From assembly GCF_003946485.1 (NCBI RefSeq), contig NZ_RHOJ01000004.1, positions 62,001 through 126,000 of the forward strand: a DNA stretch of 64,000 bases, in the 5' to 3' direction. Of the stretch, positions 28,841-37,287 are shown piece by piece (within the stretch, counting starts at the first letter, position 1; the number at the start of each line of letters is the position of its first letter). The position numbers and the translations under genes were made by a program. Origin of the DNA: Lacticaseibacillus jixianensis. GTDB taxonomy: Bacteria > Bacillota > Bacilli > Lactobacillales > Lactobacillaceae. Below the pieces are notes generated by a model. The model saw nothing but the letters and a program-made list of their open reading frames with translations, did not search any database and was not told the DNA's origin.

Positions 28841-29671
28841 TCACGGCGCGACGGTCAGAAGCACGACGGCCACGTGGATCGAGCGCGGCGGCTTGGCCAA
28901 AAGCGCCGCCCGCTTGGCGGGATCGGCCTGCCAGGAAAGCGGGGTCATCTTAAGGACGTCCGCAAATTGCGCGGCCGTCACGGGAAAATCGTACGCCAGC
29001 GGCGTTTGCGCGGCCTGCGGATAAGCGGCCATAAACCGGTCCAGCACCGCCTGGTTGCTGTAAGTGGCCTTGGCCGTGCCGGCGTAAAGCCCCGTGCGCA
29101 GCTCCTGGAGGTACCCGGCGGCCGGGATCACCTTAAACACTCGGCCGCCCGGGCGCAGCACCCGGTTGAACTCCTGATAGGCCCCTGGTGAAAAGAGGTC
29201 AACCACGGCCGAAAAGCTCGCCGCGGTAAATGGCAACCTTGCCAGATCGGCCACGCAGAACACCGCCGGCGTCGCCAGCCGTCCGGCCAGTGCGATCGCC
29301 GGCGCGGAAATATCAAACCCCACGGTCTGCGCCCCGCTTGCAGCCAGCTGGGCAGTCGGGGTGCCTTCACCGCATCCCACGTCGAGCACCACATCCTGCG
29401 GGCCTAACTGGCGACTGATGGCGTCCACAAACGGCGCAAAGAACCCCGCCTCAAGCACGCGGCGCCGCGCCTCCAGCATCGGGGTGTCGTACTCTGTTTG
29501 ACTGGGCTTGGCCAGAAAGTTGACCGTCCCTTTTTTGGCCAGATCAAACCGGTGGCCATTTGGGCAGCTGAGGCTCGTTTGTTCGACCCCCAGCTTTTCC
29601 CCGCAGACCGGACAGCTGAACAGCCCCAGCTTACCCATGGCCGCAGCCTTTTCCTCAATTTTTCGCATCAT
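28841..29671 (-). CDS. rlmA: 23S rRNA (guanine-N1) methyltransferase RlmA family
   Basis: 276 residues. The N-terminal zinc finger is built from CPVCGEKL and CPNGH (about 20-40). The class I methyltransferase domain has the SAM-binding motif VLDVGCGEGTPTAQLA at about 93. The family methylates G745 or G748 of 23S rRNA; the Gram-positive type (G748) affects macrolide and tylosin sensitivity. Two adjacent ATGs (29671, 29668) share the ribosome site AAAGGA; the second has the better spacing. It diverges from corA. Confidence 0.88.
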   Translation of the reverse strand: MMRKIEEKAAAMGKLGLFSCPVCGEKLGVEQTSLSCPNGHRFDLAKKGTVNFLAKPSQTEYDTPMLEARRRVLEAGFFAPFVDAISRQLGPQDVVLDVGCGEGTPTAQLAASGAQTVGFDISAPAIALAGRLATPAVFCVADLARLPFTAASFSAVVDLFSPGAYQEFNRVLRPGGRVFKVIPAAGYLQELRTGLYAGTAKATYSNQAVLDRFMAAYPQAAQTPLAYDFPVTAAQFADVLKMTPLSWQADPAKRAALLAKPPRSIHVAVVLLTVAP

Positions 29672-29738
29672 GCATTCCTTTCCCGCGAACTCTCACCTTT
29701 TTATAGTACACTTAAGAAAACGTCTGCGGAGGTCCCTA

Positions 29739-30686
29739 ATGCTTTCTGTCTATAAATTCGATGATACAAAAGGCGGCGTGCGGCCGCAAACAAAAATCGA
29801 GCCGGGCGTCTGGATCAACGTGACCGCCCCCAGCCAAGACGAGCTGATCACCCTTCAGAAAAAGACCCGCGTGCCTGAGGATTTTCTCTTCTACGGCCTC
29901 GATCCCGATGAAGGCGCGCGCTACGAGTACGACGAAGACGTGGATGTTCACCTGCTGATTTTTGACATGCCGATCGCCGCGTTGGACCTTAAAAAGCGGG
30001 TGACTTACAAAACGATCCCGCTGGCCATTATCATCACCCCGACCGCGCTCATCACGATCGACACGCAGCCGCAGCCGCTGCTCGCCCTGTTTGCCGAAAA
30101 CAAGGTCCCCGGGTTCGACCCGCGCAACGCCAACCAGGCGGCCCTGCAAATGATGACCCGGGCCACGGCCGCCTATCTGACTTACCTACGCGACATCAAT
30201 AAAGCGCGCGAAGCCCTTGAGGCCAAGCTGCAAACCAGTTTGCGCAACGAAGAGCTGTACGGCCTGATGGGCATTCAGCGCGGCTTGGTCTACTTCATGA
30301 TGAGCCTGCGCACCGACCGCAACGTTCTGCAGGCGCTTGTGCGCACCGATCCGCTGCACTTGACCGAAGACGAGGCCGACCTGCTTGACGACATTTTGAT
30401 CGAAAATCAGCAGGGCATCGAGATGGCCCAGATCTCCAATTCGATCATCAGTGAAACCACCGACACCTATTCGAACATCATCAACAACAACATGAACGGC
30501 GTGATGAAGTTCTTGACCTCCTACTCAATCATTCTGACCATTCCGACCCTCGTCTTTTCCTTCTACGGCATGAACATGGACCTGCCATGGGCCGGCATGC
30601 ACGTCTCCTGGATCATCACGATCGTTATTTCCCTGATCATTTCCGTCCTGATCGGCCTTCAGTTCTGGAAAAACCGGTACTTTTAG
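29739..30686 (+). CDS. corA: CorA-family magnesium/divalent cation transporter
   Basis: 315 residues. A large cytoplasmic funnel domain (about 1-250) includes a long helical stretch, followed by two C-terminal membrane helices. The first helix ends in the selectivity motif GMN (SFYGMNMDLP). The C-terminus is the short basic tail FWKNRYF. The ATG at 29739 has GCGGAGGT upstream; the frame extends another 77 codons 5' but that region is antisense to rlmA. A good terminator follows. Confidence 0.93.
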   Translation: MLSVYKFDDTKGGVRPQTKIEPGVWINVTAPSQDELITLQKKTRVPEDFLFYGLDPDEGARYEYDEDVDVHLLIFDMPIAALDLKKRVTYKTIPLAIIITPTALITIDTQPQPLLALFAENKVPGFDPRNANQAALQMMTRATAAYLTYLRDINKAREALEAKLQTSLRNEELYGLMGIQRGLVYFMMSLRTDRNVLQALVRTDPLHLTEDEADLLDDILIENQQGIEMAQISNSIISETTDTYSNIINNNMNGVMKFLTSYSIILTIPTLVFSFYGMNMDLPWAGMHVSWIITIVISLIISVLIGLQFWKNRYF

Positions 30687-30720
30687 GACTGGCAAACCGA
30701 GGCGCGCATTGCCCCCCCGC

Positions 30721-30765
30721 ATCCCTGCGGCATGACTAGTTTTTAGCCATGCCGCAGGGATTTTT
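30721..30765 (+). terminator. corA terminator
   Basis: Perfect 14-base-pair stem ATCCCTGCGGCATG (30721-30734) with 30748-30761, 13-base loop, then TTTT. Confidence 0.85.
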
Positions 30766-30864
30766 GCTGCGCCGCCGCCGCCTTTTGCCTCAGCAGGGGC
30801 GTTTACGCGCCGGGACACTGCCGAGCGCCAGCGAGCAAGGGCGGCTGACACCCGCCGGCAAGCA

Positions 30865-30941
30865 TATTGTTCGCTACGTAACGAACGATATTTTTATATT
30901 TGCGGTCAGAAGTTGACTTTTCCGAACACTTACCGTATATT
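30865..30941 (+). promoter_or_regulatory. guaC promoter with PurR-like CGAA boxes
   Basis: TTGACT at 30913-30918 and TATATT at 30936-30941, spacer 17. Inside the spacer lies TTTTCCGAACACTT (30918-30931), matching the PurBox form known from Bacillus and Lactococcus (CCGAAC in AT-rich flanks). Upstream, 30866-30890 is a palindrome ATATTGTTCG/CGAACGATAT holding two more CGAAC half-sites in opposite orientation. The 310 bases between corA and guaC hold no ORF; the part at 30766-30865 is GC-rich with no recognisable signal. Confidence 0.6.
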
Positions 30942-30997
30942 AGCGCGTGGTGCGGCAACGGCCGCTCGAGTTCTCACCGTGTGAAAGGACGATAAGC

Positions 30998-31975
30998 ATG
31001 GAAATATTTGACTACGAAGACATTCAACTGATCCCAAACAAGTGCGTGGTGCGCTCCCGCAAAGAGGTCGACACCACCGTCGTCTTTGGCGGGCACACGT
31101 TCAAGCTGCCAGTGGTCCCGGCCAACATGCAGACCATCATCGACGCCCCGCTGGCCAAGTGGCTGGCGGCCAATGGCTACTTCTACGTCATGCACCGGTT
31201 CAACCCGGAGACGCGGGCGCAATTCATCCAAGACATGCATGCGGCCGGGCTGTTTGCTTCCATCTCCGTCGGGGTCAAGGCAGAGGAGTTCTCCTTCATT
31301 AAGGAGCTGGCCGGCGCCGCACTGGTGCCCGAGTACATCACCATCGATATTGCCCACGGCCACGCCGATATCGTGATGGACATGATCCGGCACATCAAAA
31401 AATACCTGCCGGACAGCTTCGTCATCGCCGGCAACGTCGGCACCCCCCAGGGCGTGCGCGATTTGGAGAACGCCGGCGCGGATGCGACCAAAGTGGGCAT
31501 CGGCCCGGGTAAGGTCTGCATCACCAAGCTGAAGACCGGCTTTGGCACCGGCGGCTGGCAGCTGGCTGCCCTGCGCTGGTGCGCCAAGGCCGCGCGCAAG
31601 CCGATCATCACGGATGGCGGGATCCGCAACAACGGGGACATCGCCAAGAGCATCCGCTTTGGGGCCACCATGTGCATGATCGGGTCCCTGTTTGCTGGCC
31701 ACGAAGAGACCCCGGGCAAGCACATCGTCAAAGACGGCAAGGAGTATCAGGAATACTTCGGCTCCGCCTCCGAGTACCAAAAAGGCGCGCATCACAACGT
31801 GGAGGGCAAGAAGATCCTGCTGCCCGTGAAAGGCTCGATCAAAGACACCCTGACCGAGATGCAAGAGGACCTGCAATCGGCTGTCTCTTACGCCGGCGGC
31901 CGTGACCTCGGCGCACTGAAGGCTGTCGATTACGTCATCGTCAAAAACTCGATTTTTAACGGCGACCAGTACTAA
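30998..31975 (+). CDS. guaC: GMP reductase GuaC
   Basis: 325-residue NADPH-dependent enzyme converting GMP to IMP, returning guanine nucleotides to the adenine branch. It is an IMPDH-like barrel without CBS domains. The catalytic cysteine is in [20 protein letters not shown] at about 172-191, and the phosphate-binding region reads [14 protein letters not shown]. The ATG at 30998 has GAAAGGACG upstream; an in-frame ATG 17 codons earlier overlaps the leader. Regulation by PurR is suggested by the boxes at its promoter. Confidence 0.96.
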   Translation: MEIFDYEDIQLIPNKCVVRSRKEVDTTVVFGGHTFKLPVVPANMQTIIDAPLAKWLAANGYFYVMHRFNPETRAQFIQDMHAAGLFASISVGVKAEEFSFIKELAGAALVPEYITIDIAHGHADIVMDMIRHIKKYLPDSFVIAGNVGTPQGVRDLENAGADATKVGIGPGKVCITKLKTGFGTGGWQLAALRWCAKAARKPIITDGGIRNNGDIAKSIRFGATMCMIGSLFAGHEETPGKHIVKDGKEYQEYFGSASEYQKGAHHNVEGKKILLPVKGSIKDTLTEMQEDLQSAVSYAGGRDLGALKAVDYVIVKNSIFNGDQY

Positions 31976-31992
31976 GCCTGCAGCGCCGCGGC

Positions 31993-32050
31993 AAAAACGC
32001 CTGGACCTCGTGATCGGCACCAAACAATCGCGAAGCTCGGGCGTTTTTTG
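31993..32050 (+). terminator. guaC terminator
   Basis: AAAAACGCC arm paired with GGGCGTTTTTT, with a partly paired interior. A and T tracts lie on both sides. Confidence 0.7.
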
Positions 32051-32149
32051 GTCCCGTTCTCGAAGCGGGCTAAGTGCGCGTTTGCCGTCTTGCCTCCGCC
32101 GGCTGACTCAGGATGCATAGCGCGAGCGGTGCTTGTATCCGGTTTCTGG

Positions 32150-32155
32150 TATAAT
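32150..32155 (+). promoter_or_regulatory. extended -10 promoter of the lactonase gene
   Basis: Consensus TATAAT preceded by TGG (32147-32149), 35 bases before the TTG start. No -35 is needed or seen. Confidence 0.6.
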
Positions 32156-32189
32156 GGTTGGGAACGCATTTGCGCAAGGAGGCAATATT

Positions 32190-33224
32190 TTGAAAGAAAC
32201 AGTATTGTTTGGCGGCTACACTCGGCATGAAGGCCAGGGTGTCTACCGCGCCAGCTTTGATTCCGAAACCGGCAGTTTGAGTGAAGCGGAGCCATACATC
32301 ACCAGTGTCGGCTCCCCCACCTATTTGGCAGTCTCCAAGGCGAACGCCGCCTACTTAGTGGACGCCGGCGACGGCAAAGGCGGGGTCGCGGCCTTCGACC
32401 TGAACCAGACGCCGCCGCAGCTGCTCAACACCGTGCTGGAGCCAGGAACCAGCCCGGCCCACGTGTCGATCGACGAGAAGCGGCAGCTGGTCTTTGCCGC
32501 GAACTACCACGAAGGCCGAGTCAACGTGTACAAAATCAACGCTGACCGGACCTTGACTGCGACCGACGTGGCCCGCCACCACGGCCACGGCCCCAAGCCC
32601 GAGCAAGACGCCGCCCACGTTCACTTCGCGGCGCTGACCCCGGACGGCCGACTGGCGGTGATCGACCTGGGCACCGACGAGGTTTACACCTATCCAGTTG
32701 ACGACAGCGGCAAGCTGGGCACCCCGGCGATCTTGAAGTTGGCGCCGGGCTTTGGCCCCCGTCACTTGGCCTTCCACCACGATAAGCCCATTGCCTACCT
32801 GCTCGGTGAGCTCTCCAGTCAGATCTCAGTCCTGCAGTATGACGCTGCGACTGGCACCTTCACCCAGGGTCAGACCCAAAAGACGATCCCGGCGGACTGG
32901 ACGAAGCACAACGGCGCTGCGGCGATCCGCATCACCGCGGACTCCCGGTTCATTTACGCCACCAACCGCGGCTACAACAGCGTCGTCGTCTACGCGATTT
33001 CCGAGGATGGCCTGGAGTTGACTGAGGTTCAGCAGATTTCAACGGAAGGCGACTTCCCGCGGGATGCCAACTTGGACCTCACGGAGAACTACTTGCTGGC
33101 GGTCAACCAGAATACCAACAATGCTACCTTGTACCGCCGCGACAGCGATACGGGCAAGCTGGCAACCGTCAAGAAAGACATCGTGGCGCCAGAAGCCGTG
33201 AACGTGGTCTTCCTGAAAGCCTAA
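32190..33224 (+). CDS. pgl: lactonase family protein, 6-phosphogluconolactonase-like (beta-propeller)
   Basis: 344-residue YbhE/Pgl-type seven-bladed propeller. Family motifs GHGPK and HVHFAALTPDGRL (about 130-155) are visible, as are GFGPRHLAFHHD and IYATNRGYNSV further on. It probably hydrolyses 6-phosphogluconolactone in the oxidative pentose phosphate route, though related lactonases act on other sugars. The start is TTG at 32190, seven bases after AGGAGG; the upstream ATG has no ribosome site and lies before the -10 box. Confidence 0.85.
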   Translation: MKETVLFGGYTRHEGQGVYRASFDSETGSLSEAEPYITSVGSPTYLAVSKANAAYLVDAGDGKGGVAAFDLNQTPPQLLNTVLEPGTSPAHVSIDEKRQLVFAANYHEGRVNVYKINADRTLTATDVARHHGHGPKPEQDAAHVHFAALTPDGRLAVIDLGTDEVYTYPVDDSGKLGTPAILKLAPGFGPRHLAFHHDKPIAYLLGELSSQISVLQYDAATGTFTQGQTQKTIPADWTKHNGAAAIRITADSRFIYATNRGYNSVVVYAISEDGLELTEVQQISTEGDFPRDANLDLTENYLLAVNQNTNNATLYRRDSDTGKLATVKKDIVAPEAVNVVFLKA

Positions 33225-33247
33225 AGGGTGTGCGATTCAGCTAAAAT

Positions 33248-33317
33248 GCCCTAGTCGCGTGCCATCAAGCGCCGCCGCACCGCGATTCTAACAACGAATC
33301 GCGGTGCGGCGGCGCTT
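33248..33317. repeat. dispersed palindromic element, copy 3
   Basis: Arms 33267-33288 and 33296-33317 pair perfectly over 22 bases around the loop TAACAAC. The core GCGATTC/GAATCGC is shared with copies 1 and 2. GCCCTAGTCGCG precedes it (33248-33259) as in copy 2, and a related motif in inverse orientation (GCGCTAGGGCA) occurs at 33360. It lies between the lactonase gene and uppP. Confidence 0.7.
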
Positions 33318-33399
33318 GTGCTTTGGGGGAAAACCGCTTGACGGCGTCGTCTTTTTTGGCGCTAGGGCACATCTTTTCCTAAATTTTACCGAATCCTCA

Positions 33400-33427
33400 T
33401 GGTCAACGGCGCTCCGTCCGGTATACT
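33400..33427 (+). promoter_or_regulatory. uppP promoter
   Basis: TGGTCA at 33400-33405 and TATACT at 33422-33427, spacer 16; leader of about 25 bases with TGAGGAGG before the start. Confidence 0.6.
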
Positions 33428-33457
33428 GGACCCATTGGTAACTTTGAGGAGGACATT

Positions 33458-34279
33458 ATGCTAGATATATTCAAAGCCGTGATCATCGGCATCGTGGAGG
33501 GGCTCACGGAGTTTCTGCCGATCAGCTCGACCGGCCACATCGATTTGGTCGACCAGATCGTCAAGATCAACCAGGACCCGGCATTCATGGCCATGTTCGA
33601 ATACGTGATCCAGTTCGGCGCCATCCTGGCGGTGGTGCTGCTTTACTTCAACAAGCTCAACCCTTGGGCGCCAAGTAAGTCTAAGCCCGAGCGCCAGGCG
33701 ACCTGGACGCTGTGGTTCAAGGTCATCGTGGCGGTCCTGCCGTCGGTGGTCATCGGCCTGCCGTTGAATGATTTCATGGACGCCCACTTGCACAAGCCGA
33801 TCGTGGTGGCTTCCATGCTTATCTTGTACGGGGTCTTGTTCATCATCATCGAGAACTACTTCAAAAACCGGGCACCGAAGATCGCGACCTTGGCCGACAT
33901 CAGCTTCCAAACCGCCCTCTTCATCGGGCTGTTCCAGGCCCTTTCCATCGTTCCTGGGACCAGCCGCTCCGGCGCCACGATCCTCGGCGCGATCATCCTC
34001 GGCACCAGCCGGTACGTCGCGACGGAGTTCTCCTTCTTCCTCGCCATCCCCACCATGGTCGGCGTCTCGATCCTGAAGATCGGCTCGTACCTGATGAAAG
34101 GCAACGCCTTTTCTGGCGAACAGTGGGCCATCCTGCTGACGGGAATGGTCGTCTCGTTCTTGGTCGCCATCATCGCGATCAAGTGGCTGCTTAAATTTGT
34201 ACAGACGCACGACTTCAAGCCGTTCGGCTGGTACCGCATCGCGCTGGGCCTTGTGGTCCTGCTGGTGCTGTTCTTATAG
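33458..34279 (+). CDS. uppP: undecaprenyl-diphosphatase UppP (BacA)
   Basis: 273-residue membrane phosphatase recycling undecaprenyl diphosphate to the monophosphate carrier used in wall synthesis; it gives bacitracin tolerance. The catalytic motifs [13 protein letters not shown] (about 13-25) and [10 protein letters not shown] (about 165-175) are intact. About eight hydrophobic segments are present. GAGGAGGAC precedes the ATG. cutC follows after nine bases and is probably cotranscribed. Confidence 0.97.
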   Translation: MLDIFKAVIIGIVEGLTEFLPISSTGHIDLVDQIVKINQDPAFMAMFEYVIQFGAILAVVLLYFNKLNPWAPSKSKPERQATWTLWFKVIVAVLPSVVIGLPLNDFMDAHLHKPIVVASMLILYGVLFIIIENYFKNRAPKIATLADISFQTALFIGLFQALSIVPGTSRSGATILGAIILGTSRYVATEFSFFLAIPTMVGVSILKIGSYLMKGNAFSGEQWAILLTGMVVSFLVAIIAIKWLLKFVQTHDFKPFGWYRIALGLVVLLVLFL

Positions 34280-34288
34280 GAGGTTCCC

Positions 34289-34930
34289 ATGCTGTTAAAA
34301 GAAGCTTGTGTTGAAAACTTTACTGACATTCCGGCGGCCCTGCGTGCCGGCGCGGCCCGCATCGAGCTCAACGACAACCTTGCCGTTGGTGGCACCACCG
34401 TGTCGCGCGGCGTGATGGCCGAGGCGATCCGCTACGTCCACGAGCACGATGCCAGCATCGTCTGCATGATCCGGCCGCGCGGCGGCAACTTCGTCTACAC
34501 CGACACCGAGCTGAAGATCATGGAGGCCGACCTCTTCGTGGCCCAGGAGCTCGGCGCGGACGGCGTCGCCTTCGGGGTCTTGACCAAAGATGGCTGGCTG
34601 GACGAAGAGGCCATGGAGAACCTCATCGCCGCGGCCGGCGGGATGAGCGTCGTGATGCACATGGCCTTTGACGCTATTCCTGAAGCCCGTCAGCAGGCCG
34701 CCATTGACTGGCTGGCCGCCCAAGGCGTCAGCCGCATCCTGACCCACGGCGGGCCGCTGAGCCTGCCAATCGACCAGACGGAAGCGCACCTGCAGGCACT
34801 GGTCAAAATGGCCGCGGGCAAGCTCGAGATCCTACCTGGCGGCGGCATCACCGCCGCCAACGTCGCGCAAGTCACCGCGGCCATCGGCGTCAAGCAGGCA
34901 CACGGCACCAAGGTCGTTGCGTTCAAGTAA
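34289..34930 (+). CDS. cutC: CutC family protein
   Basis: 213-residue TIM-barrel protein of the CutC family, historically linked to copper homeostasis; its reaction is unsettled. Family features are LKEACVENF at the N-terminus, ARIELNDNLAVGGTTVS, CMIRPRGGNFVY and, near the end, ILPGGGITAANV. AGGAGG precedes the ATG and the stop is followed at once by a terminator. Confidence 0.9.
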   Translation: MLLKEACVENFTDIPAALRAGAARIELNDNLAVGGTTVSRGVMAEAIRYVHEHDASIVCMIRPRGGNFVYTDTELKIMEADLFVAQELGADGVAFGVLTKDGWLDEEAMENLIAAAGGMSVVMHMAFDAIPEARQQAAIDWLAAQGVSRILTHGGPLSLPIDQTEAHLQALVKMAAGKLEILPGGGITAANVAQVTAAIGVKQAHGTKVVAFK

Positions 34931-34936
34931 GCACCC

Positions 34937-34965
34937 AGACTCCGGCCGTGCCGGGGTCTTTTTTT
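34937..34965 (+). terminator. terminator after cutC, abutting the next gene
   Basis: AGACTCCGGC/GCCGGGGTCT stem with a three-base loop and seven T. The ribosome site GGAGGG of the next gene starts right after the T run, so no promoter fits in between. Confidence 0.85.
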
Positions 34966-34975
34966 GGAGGGACTC

Positions 34976-35437
34976 ATGGACTTTGAATTCACCACGCTTG
35001 CACTGACGGTTGGCGGGCGAACACGCAAGGAACTGACGACCGCCTTAACTCAGTACGGCATCACTGCCGATGCTAACGCCCAGCAGCTGCTGCAGCGCAT
35101 GCCCGTTTACCCTGAGCGGCCCTACGCCGTGCGGATCGGCGTGATCCCCGCCTCCGCGCTCGGGTTCACTGGGCCCGTGGCGCTTTCGCCACTGCTTCAA
35201 GCCGCCCAGCACGCCGGCTTGAAGCTGGTGCCACTGGCGGTGGCCGTTGAACTGCGGCTTCAGTGGCGCAAGCAGCCCGCCGGCCGGGTCTTCGTCGCCA
35301 GCCCCGCGCTTGGCAGCGGCCCGCGCGGTTTCTGCCTGCAAAATGCGGCGGGCATGCTGACCCTGAACGGGTTTACCGCCAGCGCGGCGCCCCAGTGGTC
35401 AGCGGCGACACTGTTTGCCTTTGCGCTTGCAGTCTGA
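34976..35437 (+). CDS. uncharacterised protein, LGF...GLxLxP...LRLQW type
   Basis: 153 residues, no signal peptide or membrane helix. The N-terminal part (ALTVGGRTRKELTTALTQYG) and the middle (IPASALGF, then GLKLVPLAVAVELRLQW at about 80-100) recall a widespread small family of unknown function found in many bacteria. The C-terminal part (GFCLQNAAGMLTLNGF) looks like beta strands. The family memory is mine and untested; no activity can be assigned. GGAGGG lies six bases before the ATG. Expression must come by read-through of the cutC terminator or from a promoter inside cutC. Confidence 0.65.
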   Translation: MDFEFTTLALTVGGRTRKELTTALTQYGITADANAQQLLQRMPVYPERPYAVRIGVIPASALGFTGPVALSPLLQAAQHAGLKLVPLAVAVELRLQWRKQPAGRVFVASPALGSGPRGFCLQNAAGMLTLNGFTASAAPQWSAATLFAFALAV

Positions 35438-35450
35438 CATTAAGCCACGC

Positions 35451-35502
35451 AAAAGGCGCCTTACTGCAGCTCCTAGAGCATGCGGCAAGGCGCCTTGGTT
35501 TT
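35451..35502. terminator. bidirectional terminator between the unknown gene and degV
   Basis: AAAAGGCGCCTT (35451-35462) pairs with AAGGCGCCTT (35487-35496), with TTTT on the plus side and AAAA on the other. It serves two convergent genes. Confidence 0.82.
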
Positions 35503-35504
35503 AG

Positions 35505-36374
35505 CTATTGACGTTTCTCGGCGCCCATCACGAAGGCCGCCACGCAGCCAAAGCCGGTGTGGCTCGCGATCGTCAGCCCGATGTCGCCGACCGTGACGTT
35601 GGCGTCCGGCGCCTGGCTCAGGATGTGGTCGCGCACCTCATTGGCCGCGGCGTAATCCCCGGCAGCAGCAATGAGCACAGGCTGCTGCGGATCGGCCGGC
35701 AGGGCCGCCAGGATCTTATCGCCCAGCACCATCAACGACCGCTTGCGCGCGCGGACCTTGGCTTCCACCCGCAGATGGCCGCCGGGGTCAACGTCCATGA
35801 TCGGCTTGATGTTCAGCAAGGTCCCCAGGGCCGCCGAAGTGCGGGACACCCGGCCGCCGTGGTAGAGGTAGTCCAGCGCGTCGACCGTGAACCACTCCTG
35901 CAGCCGCAGCCGGTTTTCCTCAAACCACGCCACCAGCTCCGCCAGGCTCTTGCCTTCTTTTTGCAGGCGGATCGCCTCAAGCACCATGCGCCCCTCGCCA
36001 GCCGAGGCGGCCAGCGTGTCAACCAGCTCGATCTGGGCGTCGGGATACTGCTCCAGCACCATTGCCTTGGCCTCGGTCGCGGCCTCAAACGAACTGCTGA
36101 GGCCACTGGAAAAGGCGATGTAGGCCACCGGGGTGCCAGCCTTGGCGTACGGGGTGAAGAAATCGACGTACTCGCCGACGTTGATGGCGGAGGTCGATGG
36201 CATCACGCCCCTTTTGATCTTCTCAAAAAAATCCTTGAGCTCGTAGGAGCCCCCCATGTCATCGGTCAGATCCTGGCCCTCGACGTTGAAGTGAAACGAC
36301 ACGAAGGCCACGTTGGCCTCCTCAAGCGTCTGCCGGGGCAGATCGCAGGCAGAATCGGTCAGTAGTTGGTACAT
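35505..36374 (-). CDS. DegV family fatty-acid-binding protein
   Basis: 289 residues with the two-domain DegV fold. The N-terminal LLTDSACDLP, the loop GVMPSTSAINVGEY and IAFSSGLSSSFEAA (about 80-95) form the fatty-acid site of the family. Relatives act as FakB subunits delivering fatty acids to the kinase FakA; whether this one does is inference. Start: the ATG at 36374 with GAGGA about ten bases upstream is preferred to the GTG three codons earlier. It is the last gene of the relQ-nadK-rlu run, 16 bases after rlu. Confidence 0.88.
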   Translation of the reverse strand: MYQLLTDSACDLPRQTLEEANVAFVSFHFNVEGQDLTDDMGGSYELKDFFEKIKRGVMPSTSAINVGEYVDFFTPYAKAGTPVAYIAFSSGLSSSFEAATEAKAMVLEQYPDAQIELVDTLAASAGEGRMVLEAIRLQKEGKSLAELVAWFEENRLRLQEWFTVDALDYLYHGGRVSRTSAALGTLLNIKPIMDVDPGGHLRVEAKVRARKRSLMVLGDKILAALPADPQQPVLIAAAGDYAAANEVRDHILSQAPDANVTVGDIGLTIASHTGFGCVAAFVMGAEKRQ

Positions 36375-36390
36375 CTTTCCCACATCCTCA

Positions 36391-37287
36391 CTATTTTTGG
36401 GCCAGGCCCAACTCGTCTTCCAAGGATAACATATCCTTCGGCAGCGCCGCCGTCAAATCGATGGGCTTTTTCAGTACGGGGTGCCAAAAATGCAGGCGCG
36501 CGCAGTGCAGCGCCTGCCTGGCAATGCCGGCTGGCCCCCCGTACATGTCGTCACCGTACAGCGGGTGCCCGATCGCCGCAAAGTGGACCCGGATCTGGTG
36601 CGTCCGGCCGGTGTGCAGCTGGACGGCCACCAAGGCCCCGCGGTGATTCTGCCGCAGCGTTTCAAATTCGGTCACCGACCGCTTACCGCCCAAGACCACG
36701 GCCCGTTTCATGTAGAAGCCGCCGCTGCGGCCGATCGGCAGGATCAGCCAGCCGTGAGCGGGCAGCGCGCGGCCGCCGGCGACCAGGGCCCGGTACTCCT
36801 TTTGCAGGTCGTCCGTGTGAAGCTGAGCATCCAGCATGCTGTGGATCAAGCCGCTTTTGGCAAACAGCATCAAGCCGCTGGTGTCGCGGTCCAGCCGGGT
36901 GACCACGTGAATGGCCGTGCTTTCGGCGTGGGTCTTGATCAGGTAGGCCTTGACTCGGTTCGCCATGGTGTCCGGGCTTTTGCCGACGTCCGGGATCGAC
37001 GGCACCCCGGCCGGCTTATCGACCACCAGGAGGTACTCATCCTCGTAAGCGATCGTGAGCTTGGCCGGGAACGGCACCACACTATCGGCAGGAACTTCCG
37101 GCGCTGTTTGCAGGAACACGACGTCGCCAGGGCGCAAAGTAAAGGCGGTGTTGCGCTGCTTTTTGTTCACAAACACAAACCCGCCATGAAATTTCAACTG
37201 TTTAAGCTGGGCCAACGAGAAGCCTTGGCGCTGCAGGAACGTCTGCAGCGTCACGCGCGGGCCTTGGTACGTCCACTTAAAGCGCAT
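36391..37287 (-). CDS. RluA/RluD-family pseudouridine synthase (YjbO type)
   Basis: 298 residues. An S4-like N-terminal region (VTLQTFLQRQGFSLAQLKQL) precedes the synthase domain with the catalytic aspartate in VTRLDRDTSGLMLFAK at about 140. It should isomerise uridines in 23S rRNA; the exact site cannot be told from sequence. The ATG at 37287 overlaps the nadK stop by 11 bases and has GGGGAG upstream. The nadK-rlu pair matches Bacillus yjbN-yjbO. Confidence 0.9.
   Translation of the reverse strand: MRFKWTYQGPRVTLQTFLQRQGFSLAQLKQLKFHGGFVFVNKKQRNTAFTLRPGDVVFLQTAPEVPADSVVPFPAKLTIAYEDEYLLVVDKPAGVPSIPDVGKSPDTMANRVKAYLIKTHAESTAIHVVTRLDRDTSGLMLFAKSGLIHSMLDAQLHTDDLQKEYRALVAGGRALPAHGWLILPIGRSGGFYMKRAVVLGGKRSVTEFETLRQNHRGALVAVQLHTGRTHQIRVHFAAIGHPLYGDDMYGGPAGIARQALHCARLHFWHPVLKKPIDLTAALPKDMLSLEDELGLAQK

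Noticed and set aside
30974-32023. 349-codon frame antisense to guaC
   Set aside because: GC-rich shadow frame of a well-supported GMP reductase; no ribosome site or family features.
33241-33375. Complete insertion sequence around palindrome copy 3
   Set aside because: Too short for a transposase and no target-site duplication was evident.
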